DNA of 64,000 nucleotides from Oligoflexus tunisiensis (lineage in GTDB: Bacteria; Bdellovibrionota_B; Oligoflexia; Oligoflexales; Oligoflexaceae). Positions 52,215-61,136 of this stretch are shown here, one piece after another. Below the pieces are notes generated by a model, which saw nothing but the letters and a program-made list of their open reading frames with translations, searched no databases and was not told the origin of the DNA. Within the stretch, counting starts at the first letter, position 1. The number at the start of each line of letters is the position of its first letter. Made by a program: the position numbers and the translations under genes. The DNA lies in the NCBI RefSeq assembly GCF_001748245.1, contig NZ_BDFO01000001.1, positions 684,828-748,827 of the forward strand, in the 5' to 3' direction.

Positions 52215-52359
52215 CAGTAAAGAAGGCAGATAGGGGGATGGATAAACAAGAAGGAGGTCATTCCTCAGTCCTGTTGCTCATCATGCGACCGCTGACTTCT
52301 TTTTGAAAATAGATATTATGGGACAACATTATTGTTTTATATGAAGTATAAGAGCGCCG
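52215..52359. other. Intergenic upstream of ftsH promoter
   Basis: AT-rich spacer between the TPR-kinase stop and ftsH. A polypyrimidine-rich stretch on the minus strand surrounds the candidate promoter. No gene or terminator hairpin is clear. Confidence 0.3.
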
Positions 52360-55300
52360 TCAGGAAGCCTGATTGCCAGGGCGCAACGTACCACTGCCTG
52401 GGACGGCCAAAGGCAGAGTCAGAACAAAGGTCGTGGTCTCCGCCGTTTCATCGAGTTCCAGGTCGCCATGAAAGCGTTTGATGAGGCGCCGTGAAACCGG
52501 AAGACCGAGTCCACTCCCGCGACGTCCTTTGGTGGAAAAGCCGCGCTCAAATATCTGTCGTGCCAGGAGCGGATCAATTTTCGGTCCGGCATTGCTCACA
52601 CCGATGCGCAGCATTTTGGTTTCGTAGTCCATGATGCCGAAGACTTCAATCCAGCGGTCTTCGGCCACATGGGATTCAATCACATCCATGGCGTTCTGCA
52701 GAAGGTTCAGGAATACCTGCTGCAGGGTGGCCAGGCCAATGGCGATCTTGATGTGGGGAACATCGGTAAAGACCCGGATGCGCATTTTATCAAGACGCCT
52801 TTGCAGGAGGAGCAGCGTGCCCGCCACTGCTTCATCCGCATAGATCTCGGTCTGCAGCAGAGGACTTTGGTGAAAGGCCAGGATGGTCCGCATGAGGCGC
52901 TGGGCTTCCACAGTCACCCGCAGGAGCTCCTGGAACGAAAAGATCAAATCCAGTGTATGCGTGAAGCTCGCCATGTCCGCCGGCGACCAGTTCTGCAATC
53001 TTTTCCATTGATCCTGCAGTTCGACGATGGGAATGCTGGTTCGCGCCAGAAGGAAACGCAACTGACGGAGGCTATCGGGAATCGGCTGCTCGGGTCCCGG
53101 CAGGACGAGAGCCTGAGCCCGCTTTTCAAAATCATAAGTGGGGCGGCGCTCCAGCAGACTATCCAGCAGGCTTTCGCGAAACGTGGTATCCAAGGGATTA
53201 TGCCGCAGGATGGCCCGCAGCTCCTGGTCGGTCAGCTGCTCGGTCGCGCGCGAGCTGGTCAGAATGCTTTTGATTTCATGACTGAGATCGGTGAAAATTT
53301 CCCCGAGCTGGACCATGCGATCGCGCTGCTCCTGATCATTTTGATAGCGCTGCAGCTGAATGCGACCCACCAGATTGCGCACCCTCAGGGTCAATTCCAG
53401 AGGGTTGATCGGCTTCGCCAGATAATCATCCGCACCCCATTCAAGTCCGATGAGGCGATCATCCTCGCTGGCCCGCGCGGTGACCAGGATCACAGGCGTA
53501 TCGCAGAGATCCTCACGACCCTGCACAAAACGGAGAACATCCTCCCCAGAGATATCGGGCATCATCAGATCCAGGATCACAAGGTCCGGATGCAGATGCA
53601 CGATCGCATCCATCCCGGCCTTGCCGCCGATCGCGATCGAGGTGCGGTAGCCCTCTGATTTCAATATTTCCGCAAGTATTTCACAGTTGGATTCATGGTC
53701 ATCGATCACCAGGATGTGGAAGGTGCCGGGATCCGCCAGCAGTGGTGACGCCATGCGCACATGGGCTGGCAGGGGCACGGAATTGGTCGGGATGCGCTCC
53801 AGCCGCGAGGTTTCCATCAGCGGCTTTTCCTGTTCCGTCACCGTTAAAAGCTGCTCCGCGCTCTCAGGAATCCAGACCCGGAAACGCGAGCCTTTGTCCG
53901 GTGTTGAATCCAGTTCGATCCGGCCATGCATCAGATCAATCAGCTGCTTCACGAGCGACAGACCCAGGCCCGTGCCTTCATATTTTCGCCGTGCATCGGA
54001 TTCAACCTGAGCAAATTCCTCGAAGATCCTTTGCCTTTGATCGGGGGCGATGCCGATACCGGTATCGCTCACGGACAGGATCAATTCACCGGCGAGCCGT
54101 TCGAGCCGCAGCGTCACCTGATTGGTGCGCCCTGGTTTGGCGAACTTGAAGGCATTGCCGATCAGGTTCCGGGCGATCGTATAAATCTTCTCACGATCCT
54201 GAACGAAGTTGGCCTCACCGCTTTTCAAATCCAGGCGGGAATCGTATTGCGAATGCGGATAACGCAGCAAAAGGCCTTCCGCCAGGTCGTCGATATCATG
54301 CTGCAGCCTATGCAGATCGATACGGACAGGCGCCAGACTCAGTTCCCCGCGTTTGGATTTCGCCAGGTCCAGGATCATGTTCACCTGGTTTTTTAGCGAT
54401 TCCGCGAGGCGTTTGGCCTTGTCGAGCTGACCCTGAATCGTTTCATTCACGGTTCCATAATGCCCGGAGCGGATCAGATCAATAAAGCCAATGATACCGG
54501 TCAAGGGCGTGCGCAGCTCGTGCGAGGTATTATGAAAGAAGGTGGTGCGGGCCTGCTCCTGTTCGATCAGACTTTGCATCCGCAGCTTTTGATTGCGGGC
54601 GTCCCGCGTTTTCATCAGAGCCCAGCCCGCGGCAGCGGCCAGAATCAAAAGCCCTACGAGGCTGATGTATACCGTACGGTGCAGTCTTTGCGACTGCTGC
54701 AACTCCAGGGTCTGAATACGATTCTGTTCCTGCAGAAGGACGTTCTGATGTTCCTGACGCTGGAGTTCAAGACTGGTAGCCATGCGTGCGATCGTGACCG
54801 CATTCCGTTCCCGCCAGTATTTGTCACTGAGTTCGCCCAGCTGACGCCGGGTGAGGAGTTCCTCCTGGCTTCGGCCCATCGCCTGCAGAACATCAGCTTT
54901 AACCTTTTGGAAGGTTACGCGCATGTGCAGCGAACCCTGGGGACCGAAATACTGCTCGAGCTCCTGGCAAGCTTCCCAGGCCGGTTGAGTCTGACCATCC
55001 AGGAGCCAGGCACGCGCCATCGCCAGGAGCGTGGGACCGATTTGATAATCAAAACTCAGACGGCGGAAGACCGGCAGCGCCTTTTGTAAAAAGACCAGCG
55101 CCTCCCGCGGCTTTTGGTCCTCGATCAGATTGCGTCCCAGGCGCAGATCCGAATGAGCCACGAGATGCTGATAACCCAGCGACTGGGCCACGGCCTGGGC
55201 CTTTTTCTGAACGGCAGAGGATTCATCCAATCGCTTTTGTTCATAATGATGATAGGCAATGGCATCCAGGATGTAATAGGTCGCATAGCGTTTTTTATTG

Positions 55301-55962
55301 CGGGTGAACCAGTCCAGGGCCTCTTCCAGCATGGCCCGACCGGCTTCCATCTTCTCGCCTCCCAGCGAGGTATAAAGCGTCCCCATGTTGGCGATGAAAT
55401 CGTAGTAGCGTTCATCCTTCGGCAGACTTTGAAAGGCAGCCAGGGCGTTTTGATAAGCTTCAAAAGCGAAACGCTCTTCGCCATTGCGATCGAAGAAGTT
55501 GCCCGTCACGCTATAGTAATAGGCCAGAAGGCTTGGATCATTGGCCTTGCGGGCCTCTTCCAGGGTTTTCAGAAATCCGGCCTTGGCCTCTTCATAGTGA
55601 TCAGCATATTCCTCGGCGCCGGCGATCACGCTATGAAGGATGGTAATGGCGCGATGATCCTGGGCAGCGAAGGCGATGGGCAGGGCCTTGCGGGCGAGGT
55701 CTGCGGCCTTTTCCGGCTGCTCGCAGAGCCAGTGTCCTTCCGCAGCAAGGGCCGCCGCTCCGAGCCAGGCCTGGGTTTGACGTTCGGGATGCAGAGCATG
55801 CATCAGGTTGGAGGCGCGTTCCCCTGTTTTACAAGGATCGTCGAAGAGCGAAGTGCGGATATGCTGCAGATCCTTCCTCTCAGGGACCTTGCTGCCCCAG
55901 GCGCAGGGCTGGGAAAAAACTGCCCAGACCCAGGTGAGAAGAATGATCCGAACCTTATTCAC
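52360..55962 (-). CDS. TPR sensor hybrid protein, HK-REC-HK
   Basis: 1200 residues. A signal-anchor N-terminus precedes a periplasmic array of TPR repeats (about 60-400; LAYYYSVTGNFFDRNGEERF, ALVFLQKALPVFRRL). A transmembrane helix lies at about 427-447. HisKA has NTSHELRTPLTGIIGFIDL (His about 479) and GHKL has LIGNAFKFA, DTGIGIAP, GTGLGLSLVKQL. A receiver at about 745-865 has VILDLMMPD. A second kinase-like unit has DLSHEIKSILTSS and LNLLQNAMDVI with GSGLGLPVSRRL, where the usual DxGxG box is SNAGPKID. Two kinase cores around one receiver in a single chain are uncommon. It lies upstream of ftsH on the same strand. Confidence 0.85.
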   Translation of the reverse strand: MNKVRIILLTWVWAVFSQPCAWGSKVPERKDLQHIRTSLFDDPCKTGERASNLMHALHPERQTQAWLGAAALAAEGHWLCEQPEKAADLARKALPIAFAAQDHRAITILHSVIAGAEEYADHYEEAKAGFLKTLEEARKANDPSLLAYYYSVTGNFFDRNGEERFAFEAYQNALAAFQSLPKDERYYDFIANMGTLYTSLGGEKMEAGRAMLEEALDWFTRNKKRYATYYILDAIAYHHYEQKRLDESSAVQKKAQAVAQSLGYQHLVAHSDLRLGRNLIEDQKPREALVFLQKALPVFRRLSFDYQIGPTLLAMARAWLLDGQTQPAWEACQELEQYFGPQGSLHMRVTFQKVKADVLQAMGRSQEELLTRRQLGELSDKYWRERNAVTIARMATSLELQRQEHQNVLLQEQNRIQTLELQQSQRLHRTVYISLVGLLILAAAAGWALMKTRDARNQKLRMQSLIEQEQARTTFFHNTSHELRTPLTGIIGFIDLIRSGHYGTVNETIQGQLDKAKRLAESLKNQVNMILDLAKSKRGELSLAPVRIDLHRLQHDIDDLAEGLLLRYPHSQYDSRLDLKSGEANFVQDREKIYTIARNLIGNAFKFAKPGRTNQVTLRLERLAGELILSVSDTGIGIAPDQRQRIFEEFAQVESDARRKYEGTGLGLSLVKQLIDLMHGRIELDSTPDKGSRFRVWIPESAEQLLTVTEQEKPLMETSRLERIPTNSVPLPAHVRMASPLLADPGTFHILVIDDHESNCEILAEILKSEGYRTSIAIGGKAGMDAIVHLHPDLVILDLMMPDISGEDVLRFVQGREDLCDTPVILVTARASEDDRLIGLEWGADDYLAKPINPLELTLRVRNLVGRIQLQRYQNDQEQRDRMVQLGEIFTDLSHEIKSILTSSRATEQLTDQELRAILRHNPLDTTFRESLLDSLLERRPTYDFEKRAQALVLPGPEQPIPDSLRQLRFLLARTSIPIVELQDQWKRLQNWSPADMASFTHTLDLIFSFQELLRVTVEAQRLMRTILAFHQSPLLQTEIYADEAVAGTLLLLQRRLDKMRIRVFTDVPHIKIAIGLATLQQVFLNLLQNAMDVIESHVAEDRWIEVFGIMDYETKMLRIGVSNAGPKIDPLLARQIFERGFSTKGRRGSGLGLPVSRRLIKRFHGDLELDETAETTTFVLTLPLAVPGSGTLRPGNQAS

Positions 55963-56067
55963 TCCGTGCTCCTCATGGATTTTGTAACCATCATAGCACG
56001 GATCATTCCGGTGGGATTAGGCAAGTTCCGCAGCCGTGAAAAGCTGCCGCCGCCGAGCCTGCGGCCC

Positions 56068-57339
56068 CTACTTACGCTGACTTCCCGGGCGCAGTCTTTC
56101 CAAAAAATCCCGAATCTGTTTCTCGGCGCCATGTTCGGAAGGCTCATAAAATCGCGCTTTGCCGAGATTCGGCGGAAGGTTGGACTGCTGCGCCGCCTTC
56201 TGCGGATTGTCATGGGCATAGGTATAATTCTGACCATAACCCATCTCTTTCATAAAGCGCGTCGGCGCATTGCGCAGATGCATGGGCACGGGCAGGTCGC
56301 CGGTTTTTTCCACCACAGCCAGTGCCTGGTTGATGCCGAGATAACTGCGATTGGATTTGGGACTCGACGCCAGATAAGTCGTGGCCTGGGCGAGGATGAT
56401 CCGCGCCTCGGGCATGCCGATTTCCTTGACGGAGGAAAGGCAGGCCTGCGCCACCACCAGAGCCGTGGGGTGCGCGTTGCCGATGTCTTCACTGGCGGCA
56501 ATCACCAGACGGCGGGCCAGGAACACAGGATCCTCACCGCCATGCAGCATGCGAGCCAGATAATAGAGGGCGGCATCCGGATCGCTAGCCCGGATGCTTT
56601 TAATAAGAGCCGAAATCAGATCGTAGTGAAAATCACCCGAACGATCGTAGTGCCGGGCAATGAGATGCAGGATCGGCTGCATGTCCTCGGCGGTGATTTC
56701 CGCCTTGTCCCGGGTCACACCCAGCACAGCTTCCAAAAGATTCAAACCGGCGCGTGCATCCCCATCCGCCGCGCGTGCCAGGATCAGCGCCAGATCAGGA
56801 TTCAGCGTTCGCTCCTCGCGCTGCGCGACCCGGGTAAAGAGTTGAGCCAGAGCCTCCGTACTGATCTTTTGCATGGGAATGGTCAGGGACCGCGAAAGAA
56901 GAGCGTTATTTACGGAAAACGAAGGATTTTCGCTGGTCGCACCAATCAACTTGATGATGCCGGCTTCCACCGCTGGCAAAAGACTGTCCTGTTGATTCTT
57001 GCTGAGGCGATGAATTTCATCGAGGAAAAGTATTTCCGCCTTGTCGCCCAGCTCAAGGCCTTCGCGTGAGCGCTGGATCACCTCGCGGATGTCCTTCACG
57101 CCGGCTTCCACTGCGGACAATTCGATGACAGGGCGTTTGACGATACGACCGATCAAACGGGCCAGGCTGGTTTTGCCCGTGCCCGGCGGCCCCCAAAAGA
57201 GCAGCGCGTGAAACTGATCGGCGTGAACCAGCTTCCACAGGGCCGTGCCAGGTGCCCAGACCTTTTCCTGTCCGATCAATTCATCGGCCTGCTCGGGTCG
57301 ATAGCGGGCGGCCAGAGGGGACTGCTTATTCTGTGACAT
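56068..57339 (-). CDS. rarA: Replication-associated recombination protein RarA
   Basis: 423 residues. N-terminal PLAARYRPEQADELIGQE, Walker [18 protein letters not shown], Walker B EILFLDEIHRLSKNQQDSLL, sensor LIGATSENPSFSVNNALLSR, and the C-terminal tetramerisation region (GGEDPVFLARRLVIAASEDI GNAHP) are all in place. RarA (MgsA) acts at stalled replication forks. Complete and of typical length. The stop lies about 105 nt before the TPR-kinase start on the same strand, so they could be co-transcribed. Confidence 0.95.
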   Translation of the reverse strand: MSQNKQSPLAARYRPEQADELIGQEKVWAPGTALWKLVHADQFHALLFWGPPGTGKTSLARLIGRIVKRPVIELSAVEAGVKDIREVIQRSREGLELGDKAEILFLDEIHRLSKNQQDSLLPAVEAGIIKLIGATSENPSFSVNNALLSRSLTIPMQKISTEALAQLFTRVAQREERTLNPDLALILARAADGDARAGLNLLEAVLGVTRDKAEITAEDMQPILHLIARHYDRSGDFHYDLISALIKSIRASDPDAALYYLARMLHGGEDPVFLARRLVIAASEDIGNAHPTALVVAQACLSSVKEIGMPEARIILAQATTYLASSPKSNRSYLGINQALAVVEKTGDLPVPMHLRNAPTRFMKEMGYGQNYTYAHDNPQKAAQQSNLPPNLGKARFYEPSEHGAEKQIRDFLERLRPGSQRK

Positions 57340-57431
57340 GGATTGTTCCGTGAAAGGTTAAAGCACCGCCTTCTTTTTAGCCGGAAAACAGGAGGGGGCC
57401 AACCAGTCAGAAAGTTATGGCCAGCGAAAAA

Positions 57432-57456
57432 ACCACCCGCAGGATCTGCGAGTGGT
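57432..57456 (-). terminator. Terminator of the HNH-like lipoprotein gene
   Basis: On the minus strand ACCACTCGCAG-atc-CTGCGGGTGGT (one mismatch) is followed by TTTTTTCG, 48 nt after the stop of the gene ending at 57504. Confidence 0.88.
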
Positions 57457-57503
57457 CTGGGGAACAGGCCTCCCTTGACGTTCAGCCTGATAAGCTTGGG
57501 TGA

Positions 57504-58034
57504 TCAGAGGTGGCCGTAGGTGGACTCGATTTCATCCTCAACACTTTCCACGGCATCCAGATTATTCTTCACATACTTCATATAGGCGATGGCATCGACC
57601 TGCTTCATGCGTCCACGCTCGAGATACAAACAAAGTCTTTGTTCCAGCGAATCGGTGTAAACATAAAGGGATTTATGCTGAGGCCAGAGGTTGGCCGTAT
57701 CGTTGCTGCCTCCCATGCAAAGTGGGATGTAATGATCGATTTTAAAATCATTTCGCGGCATACTGCCGATCGTATAGTTGAAGGTCTTATCGTAAGTTTT
57801 GATGATTTTGTTTTTGTGCGAAGTGGAAACGGAGCGGTTGCAGTAGGGGATGCGTTCAGGGTAGCGGTATTCACTTGGGCTTTGACAGGTGGTGCCGGGG
57901 GTCATGGACTCGTCCGGGGCCATGGGGTAGCGACCTTCCTCGGCTGTCGGTCGCGCACTCAGATGTGATCCTGGATCGGCTGCGGGGCCACAGGCTGCGA
58001 TAAAAAGCGCAGCCAATACAAACGCTAAACGCAT
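57504..58034 (-). CDS. Lipoprotein with HNH-nuclease-like domain
   Basis: 176 residues. The ATG at 58034 follows GAGGAT and gives signal MRLAFVLAALFIAA-Cys, a clear lipobox. The mature part has FKIDHYIPLCMGGSNDTANL then WPQ, the His-Asn-(His) core of HNH/GmrSD-type endonucleases (DH...GG.N...NLWPQ). Three other cysteines may form disulphides. An exported, lipid-anchored nuclease could attack external DNA for nutrition or competition. Activity is inferred from motif only. Monocistronic, ended by a strong terminator. Confidence 0.75.
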   Translation of the reverse strand: MRLAFVLAALFIAACGPAADPGSHLSARPTAEEGRYPMAPDESMTPGTTCQSPSEYRYPERIPYCNRSVSTSHKNKIIKTYDKTFNYTIGSMPRNDFKIDHYIPLCMGGSNDTANLWPQHKSLYVYTDSLEQRLCLYLERGRMKQVDAIAYMKYVKNNLDAVESVEDEIESTYGHL

Positions 58035-58335
58035 GCAAAGATCCTCATAGTCAAGCATTTACGGTGCCTGGTAGAAACGCTGAACCAATTTTCAGCTTAT
58101 ACGAAGTTCACGGGCTTGATAGCACAACACAGTATAAAGGGAAATACCACTCAGGTGAAGATTCAAACAATTTTGGATGTTAGGTCAGAATGACTTCTTG
58201 CGAGGCAAAAATTTCCTCTCTCGAAACCTTGAGGTTGAGCCGAAAGTCCAGAGACGACGGGAGATTAGCCTTGACAAAGCTGGGGTCGAAGACTAGCCAT
58301 ACTACGCTTCCATAAGCGTGAGGCAAGAGGGTGGC
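58035..58335. promoter_or_regulatory. Divergent region between lipoprotein and mgtE
   Basis: 300 nt without genes. GTTAGGT at about 58178 and CGAAAGTCCAGAGACG at about 58240 are faintly like parts of an M-box magnesium riboswitch, but the rest of the fold is not recognisable, so no riboswitch is called. Promoters of both flanking genes should lie here. Confidence 0.3.
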
Positions 58336-59673
58336 ATGGTACGCCTGGACGAAACTCAAGACGAAATGCAGGATCATGACACGGACGCACTGCGTGAAAC
58401 GTGGGCTGACCTCTCGCCCGAAGATCGTCTGAAAGCCTTCCAGAAGCTGGATCGTGCGTCGGCGGAAGACTTCTTTCAGACTCTGCGAACCGATGAACAG
58501 GCCGAACTTCTAATCAGCCTGCCCGTGTTTGAACGCCGCTTCTGGCTTCGCATTCTGCCCCCTGATGATCTGGCTGACTTGATTCAGGAATTTGAACCTG
58601 AACTTCGTTATGCCATGCTCGCCGAGCTGGACCCCCGTCTGGGCAAGGAAGTGGCGGCCCTGCTCGCCTATGCCGAGGACCAGGCCGGTGGTCTGATGAA
58701 CCCACGTTTTGCCCGGATCCGCCCGGATATGCAGGTGGGAGAAGCCCTCCGTTATCTGCGCAAGCAGGCTCACGAGAATCTGGAAAACCTCCGTTTCATC
58801 TATGTGCTCGATCGCGATCAGAAACTCCTCGGCGCTGTCTCGCTCCGGGAAATCTTTCTGGCCCCGGATCAAAAACTGGTGCAGGACATCATGCGCACCA
58901 ATCTGGTTGCAGCCGATGAAAACATGGATCAGGAGGCATTGAAGCAACTCTTTGCCAATCATGGTTTGATGGCGATTCCCATCGTCGATAGCGCGGGAAG
59001 GATGAAAGGTATCGTGACCGCCGATGACATCGTCGATGTCGTCGAAGAGGAAGCAACCGAAGATATCCAGCGCATGGCGGGTGTCGAGGTACTGGAAGCG
59101 CCCTATCTGAAGATCGATATCTTCAGCATGATTCGCAAACGCGGCGGCTGGCTTACTCTGCTTTTTTTCGGTGAAATGTTCACAGCGACGGCCATGAGCT
59201 ACTATGAACATGAAATCGCCCGCGCTGTGGTTCTGGCTCTTTTTATTCCTTTGATTATCAGCAGCGGCGGCAACTCAGGATCCCAGGCCTCAACCCTGGT
59301 GGTGCGGGCCATGGCTCTCGGCGAAGTACGATTGCGTGATTGGTGGAAGGTGCTGGGACGCGAAATTATTGTTGGAAGTGCCCTCGGTCTGATCCTGGGG
59401 GCCTTTGGTCTTCTGCGTATTGCCTTCTGGCCGAATCGCGAAGAGATGTATGGTCAACATTACTTTTTGATTGGCGCCACGGTTGCGACGAGCCTCGTCG
59501 GTGTCGTCCTCTGGGGCAGTCTGATAGGTTCCATGCTGCCTTTTGCCTTGAGAAAATGTCGATTGGATCCCGCCACGGCCTCGGCGCCGTTCGTGGCGAC
59601 GCTCGTCGACGTGTGCGGTCTCCTCATCTACTTTACGATGGCGAGTTTGATCCTGCGCGGAACCCTGCTTTAG
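58336..59673 (+). CDS. mgtE: Magnesium transporter MgtE
   Basis: 445 residues. The N-domain superhelix (about 25-125; LSPEDRLKAFQKLDRASAED, GKEVAALLAYAEDQAGGLMN) precedes two CBS domains (about 135-255; LRFIYVLDRDQKLLGAVSLR, MAIPIVDSAGRMKGIVTADD). The five-helix membrane domain (about 280-445) carries GGNSGSQAS, the pore signature. It is a Mg2+-gated Mg2+ channel. The ATG at 58336 follows AGAGGGTGG; a GTG at 58318 is possible. It converges on the subtilase gene with 2 nt between stops. Confidence 0.93.
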   Translation: MVRLDETQDEMQDHDTDALRETWADLSPEDRLKAFQKLDRASAEDFFQTLRTDEQAELLISLPVFERRFWLRILPPDDLADLIQEFEPELRYAMLAELDPRLGKEVAALLAYAEDQAGGLMNPRFARIRPDMQVGEALRYLRKQAHENLENLRFIYVLDRDQKLLGAVSLREIFLAPDQKLVQDIMRTNLVAADENMDQEALKQLFANHGLMAIPIVDSAGRMKGIVTADDIVDVVEEEATEDIQRMAGVEVLEAPYLKIDIFSMIRKRGGWLTLLFFGEMFTATAMSYYEHEIARAVVLALFIPLIISSGGNSGSQASTLVVRAMALGEVRLRDWWKVLGREIIVGSALGLILGAFGLLRIAFWPNREEMYGQHYFLIGATVATSLVGVVLWGSLIGSMLPFALRKCRLDPATASAPFVATLVDVCGLLIYFTMASLILRGTLL

Positions 59674-59675
59674 AC

Positions 59676-61007
59676 TTAATGGAAGGGTGCCTTCCAGCAA
59701 TTCCCGCGGGTGCAGGGCGTGGTGACATCAATGCGGGCCTTCAGCTCATGACTCAGCTTTTTCCCGCCCATTTCGTAAGCCAGAGCCACCGCCCGCAGGG
59801 CATTCACGCGGCCATAGCCATAGCGCATGCTGAAGCCATCTTCATCATATTTGGCATCCGCCGGCGCGATACGATCCGCGGAATCCTGAAGAACCTTTTG
59901 AACTTCAGCTGCGGTCAGTTTCGGATTCGCCTGCAAAATCAGCCCCACCACACCGGACACGATGGGAGCGGCCGACGAAGTATGCGAGAAACGATCCGAA
60001 TAACGGCCTTCCCAGCTGTCACCCCCCGCCATGTTTGAGTAGGGAGTCCAGCCCGCCATGTCACTGCAATTCGGGGAGGGCCGGCTGCCGGGCTTCAGAC
60101 AATCCGGGGCCACATAATTATCGGTGGTCCAGATCGGATCGACCAGCTGCTTGCCTTTGCTCTTGCCGCCGCTGGTGGGAGCCAGAACGTCCATGGTCGG
60201 TCCAAAGTTGCTGAAGCTATGGCGCTCGCCTTTGCTGTTGCTTGCCCCGACGGTGACTACGCCCGGATAATTGGCAAAATGGTTCCAGGTAAAATCCTGG
60301 CCGGTGTTGCCGGATGCAAAAACCACAACGGTGCCTTTGCCATTGCGTCCTTCACGCGCCAGGCGATCGATCAACTTTTTGGCAAAGGCGGGGGTCGTCG
60401 AAGGATCCGGTCCCCAGCTGCAGTTGATCACATCCGGATTTTGCTCCATCACCCAGTCGAAAATTTTCTCATAATATTTTTCAATCGAGCCGGCTGGCTT
60501 GTCGCCACCCATGCGTGCCGCCACAACGCGGCAACCAGGACAAACTCCCACGATGCCCTTGCCATTGTCCGCGGTGGCTGCGGCCAGACCGGTGACGAGG
60601 GTGCCGTGAAAATTATTGGGCGATGTGCTGAAAAGATTGTTGGCCTTGACGGGGCCTCCAAAATTTTTCACCGCCACAAACTTGTCCTTCAGATCTTCAT
60701 GCTGAAGGTCAAAACCGTCATCGATCACAGCGAGGCGAATGCTCCGGCCGATGTCCTGGACATCATCCGCGAGCCCCAGCTCCTGTAAAAGGCTCCAGGC
60801 TTCAGCAATATGCGCATGATCAGGGCCCTGCACCTGACTCTGTCCGACAGGAGTCAGGCCGGGACCTTTGTTATGCAGATTCCACTGTGATGTGAAGTAG
60901 GTGTCATTAGGAATTATAGGGCGAATAGGCTTTACAGGTGAACCTGCGGCCCAGGCCCAGGAACTGACAACACCAAAGGAGAGCAAAGCAAGGATTTTGC
61001 TATACAT
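59676..61007 (-). CDS. Secreted S8 subtilisin-like protease
   Basis: 443 residues. Signal peptide ILALLSFGVVSSWAWA-A. Catalytic residues: Asp96 (LAVIDDGFD), His134 (NNFHGTLVTG), oxyanion Asn234 (FASGNTG) and Ser344 (SHTSSAAPIVSG, replacing GTSMAAP). No typical inhibitor propeptide is seen, only about 40 residues before the catalytic domain. Cysteines near the C-terminus (TPCTRGNC) may form a disulphide. It probably digests external protein, or periplasmic targets. ATG at 61007 is followed by the signal directly. Confidence 0.9.
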   Translation of the reverse strand: MYSKILALLSFGVVSSWAWAAGSPVKPIRPIIPNDTYFTSQWNLHNKGPGLTPVGQSQVQGPDHAHIAEAWSLLQELGLADDVQDIGRSIRLAVIDDGFDLQHEDLKDKFVAVKNFGGPVKANNLFSTSPNNFHGTLVTGLAAATADNGKGIVGVCPGCRVVAARMGGDKPAGSIEKYYEKIFDWVMEQNPDVINCSWGPDPSTTPAFAKKLIDRLAREGRNGKGTVVVFASGNTGQDFTWNHFANYPGVVTVGASNSKGERHSFSNFGPTMDVLAPTSGGKSKGKQLVDPIWTTDNYVAPDCLKPGSRPSPNCSDMAGWTPYSNMAGGDSWEGRYSDRFSHTSSAAPIVSGVVGLILQANPKLTAAEVQKVLQDSADRIAPADAKYDEDGFSMRYGYGRVNALRAVALAYEMGGKKLSHELKARIDVTTPCTRGNCWKAPFH

Positions 61008-61136
61008 GGCACGACCTGTTTTATTGTGTGCAGCTATTTATGTAACCACACTAGTCAGGAGGTGTAGGAAAGTCCATACGGTATTGAAAAAATGGCTTTC
61101 CCACGCGGGTTTCCTATGCATGGGAAGCCCGACTTC

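Noticed and set aside
52064..52261. 66-residue N-terminal extension of FtsH
   Set aside because: The extension is not FtsH-like, crosses the candidate heat-shock promoter, and the ATG at 52063 has AGGAG and the expected first membrane helix.
58170..58260. Possible M-box magnesium riboswitch upstream of mgtE
   Set aside because: Only short word matches (GTTAGGT, CGAAAGTCCAGAGACG). The conserved paired elements and expected order could not be assembled by eye, and the start-proximal expression platform is absent.
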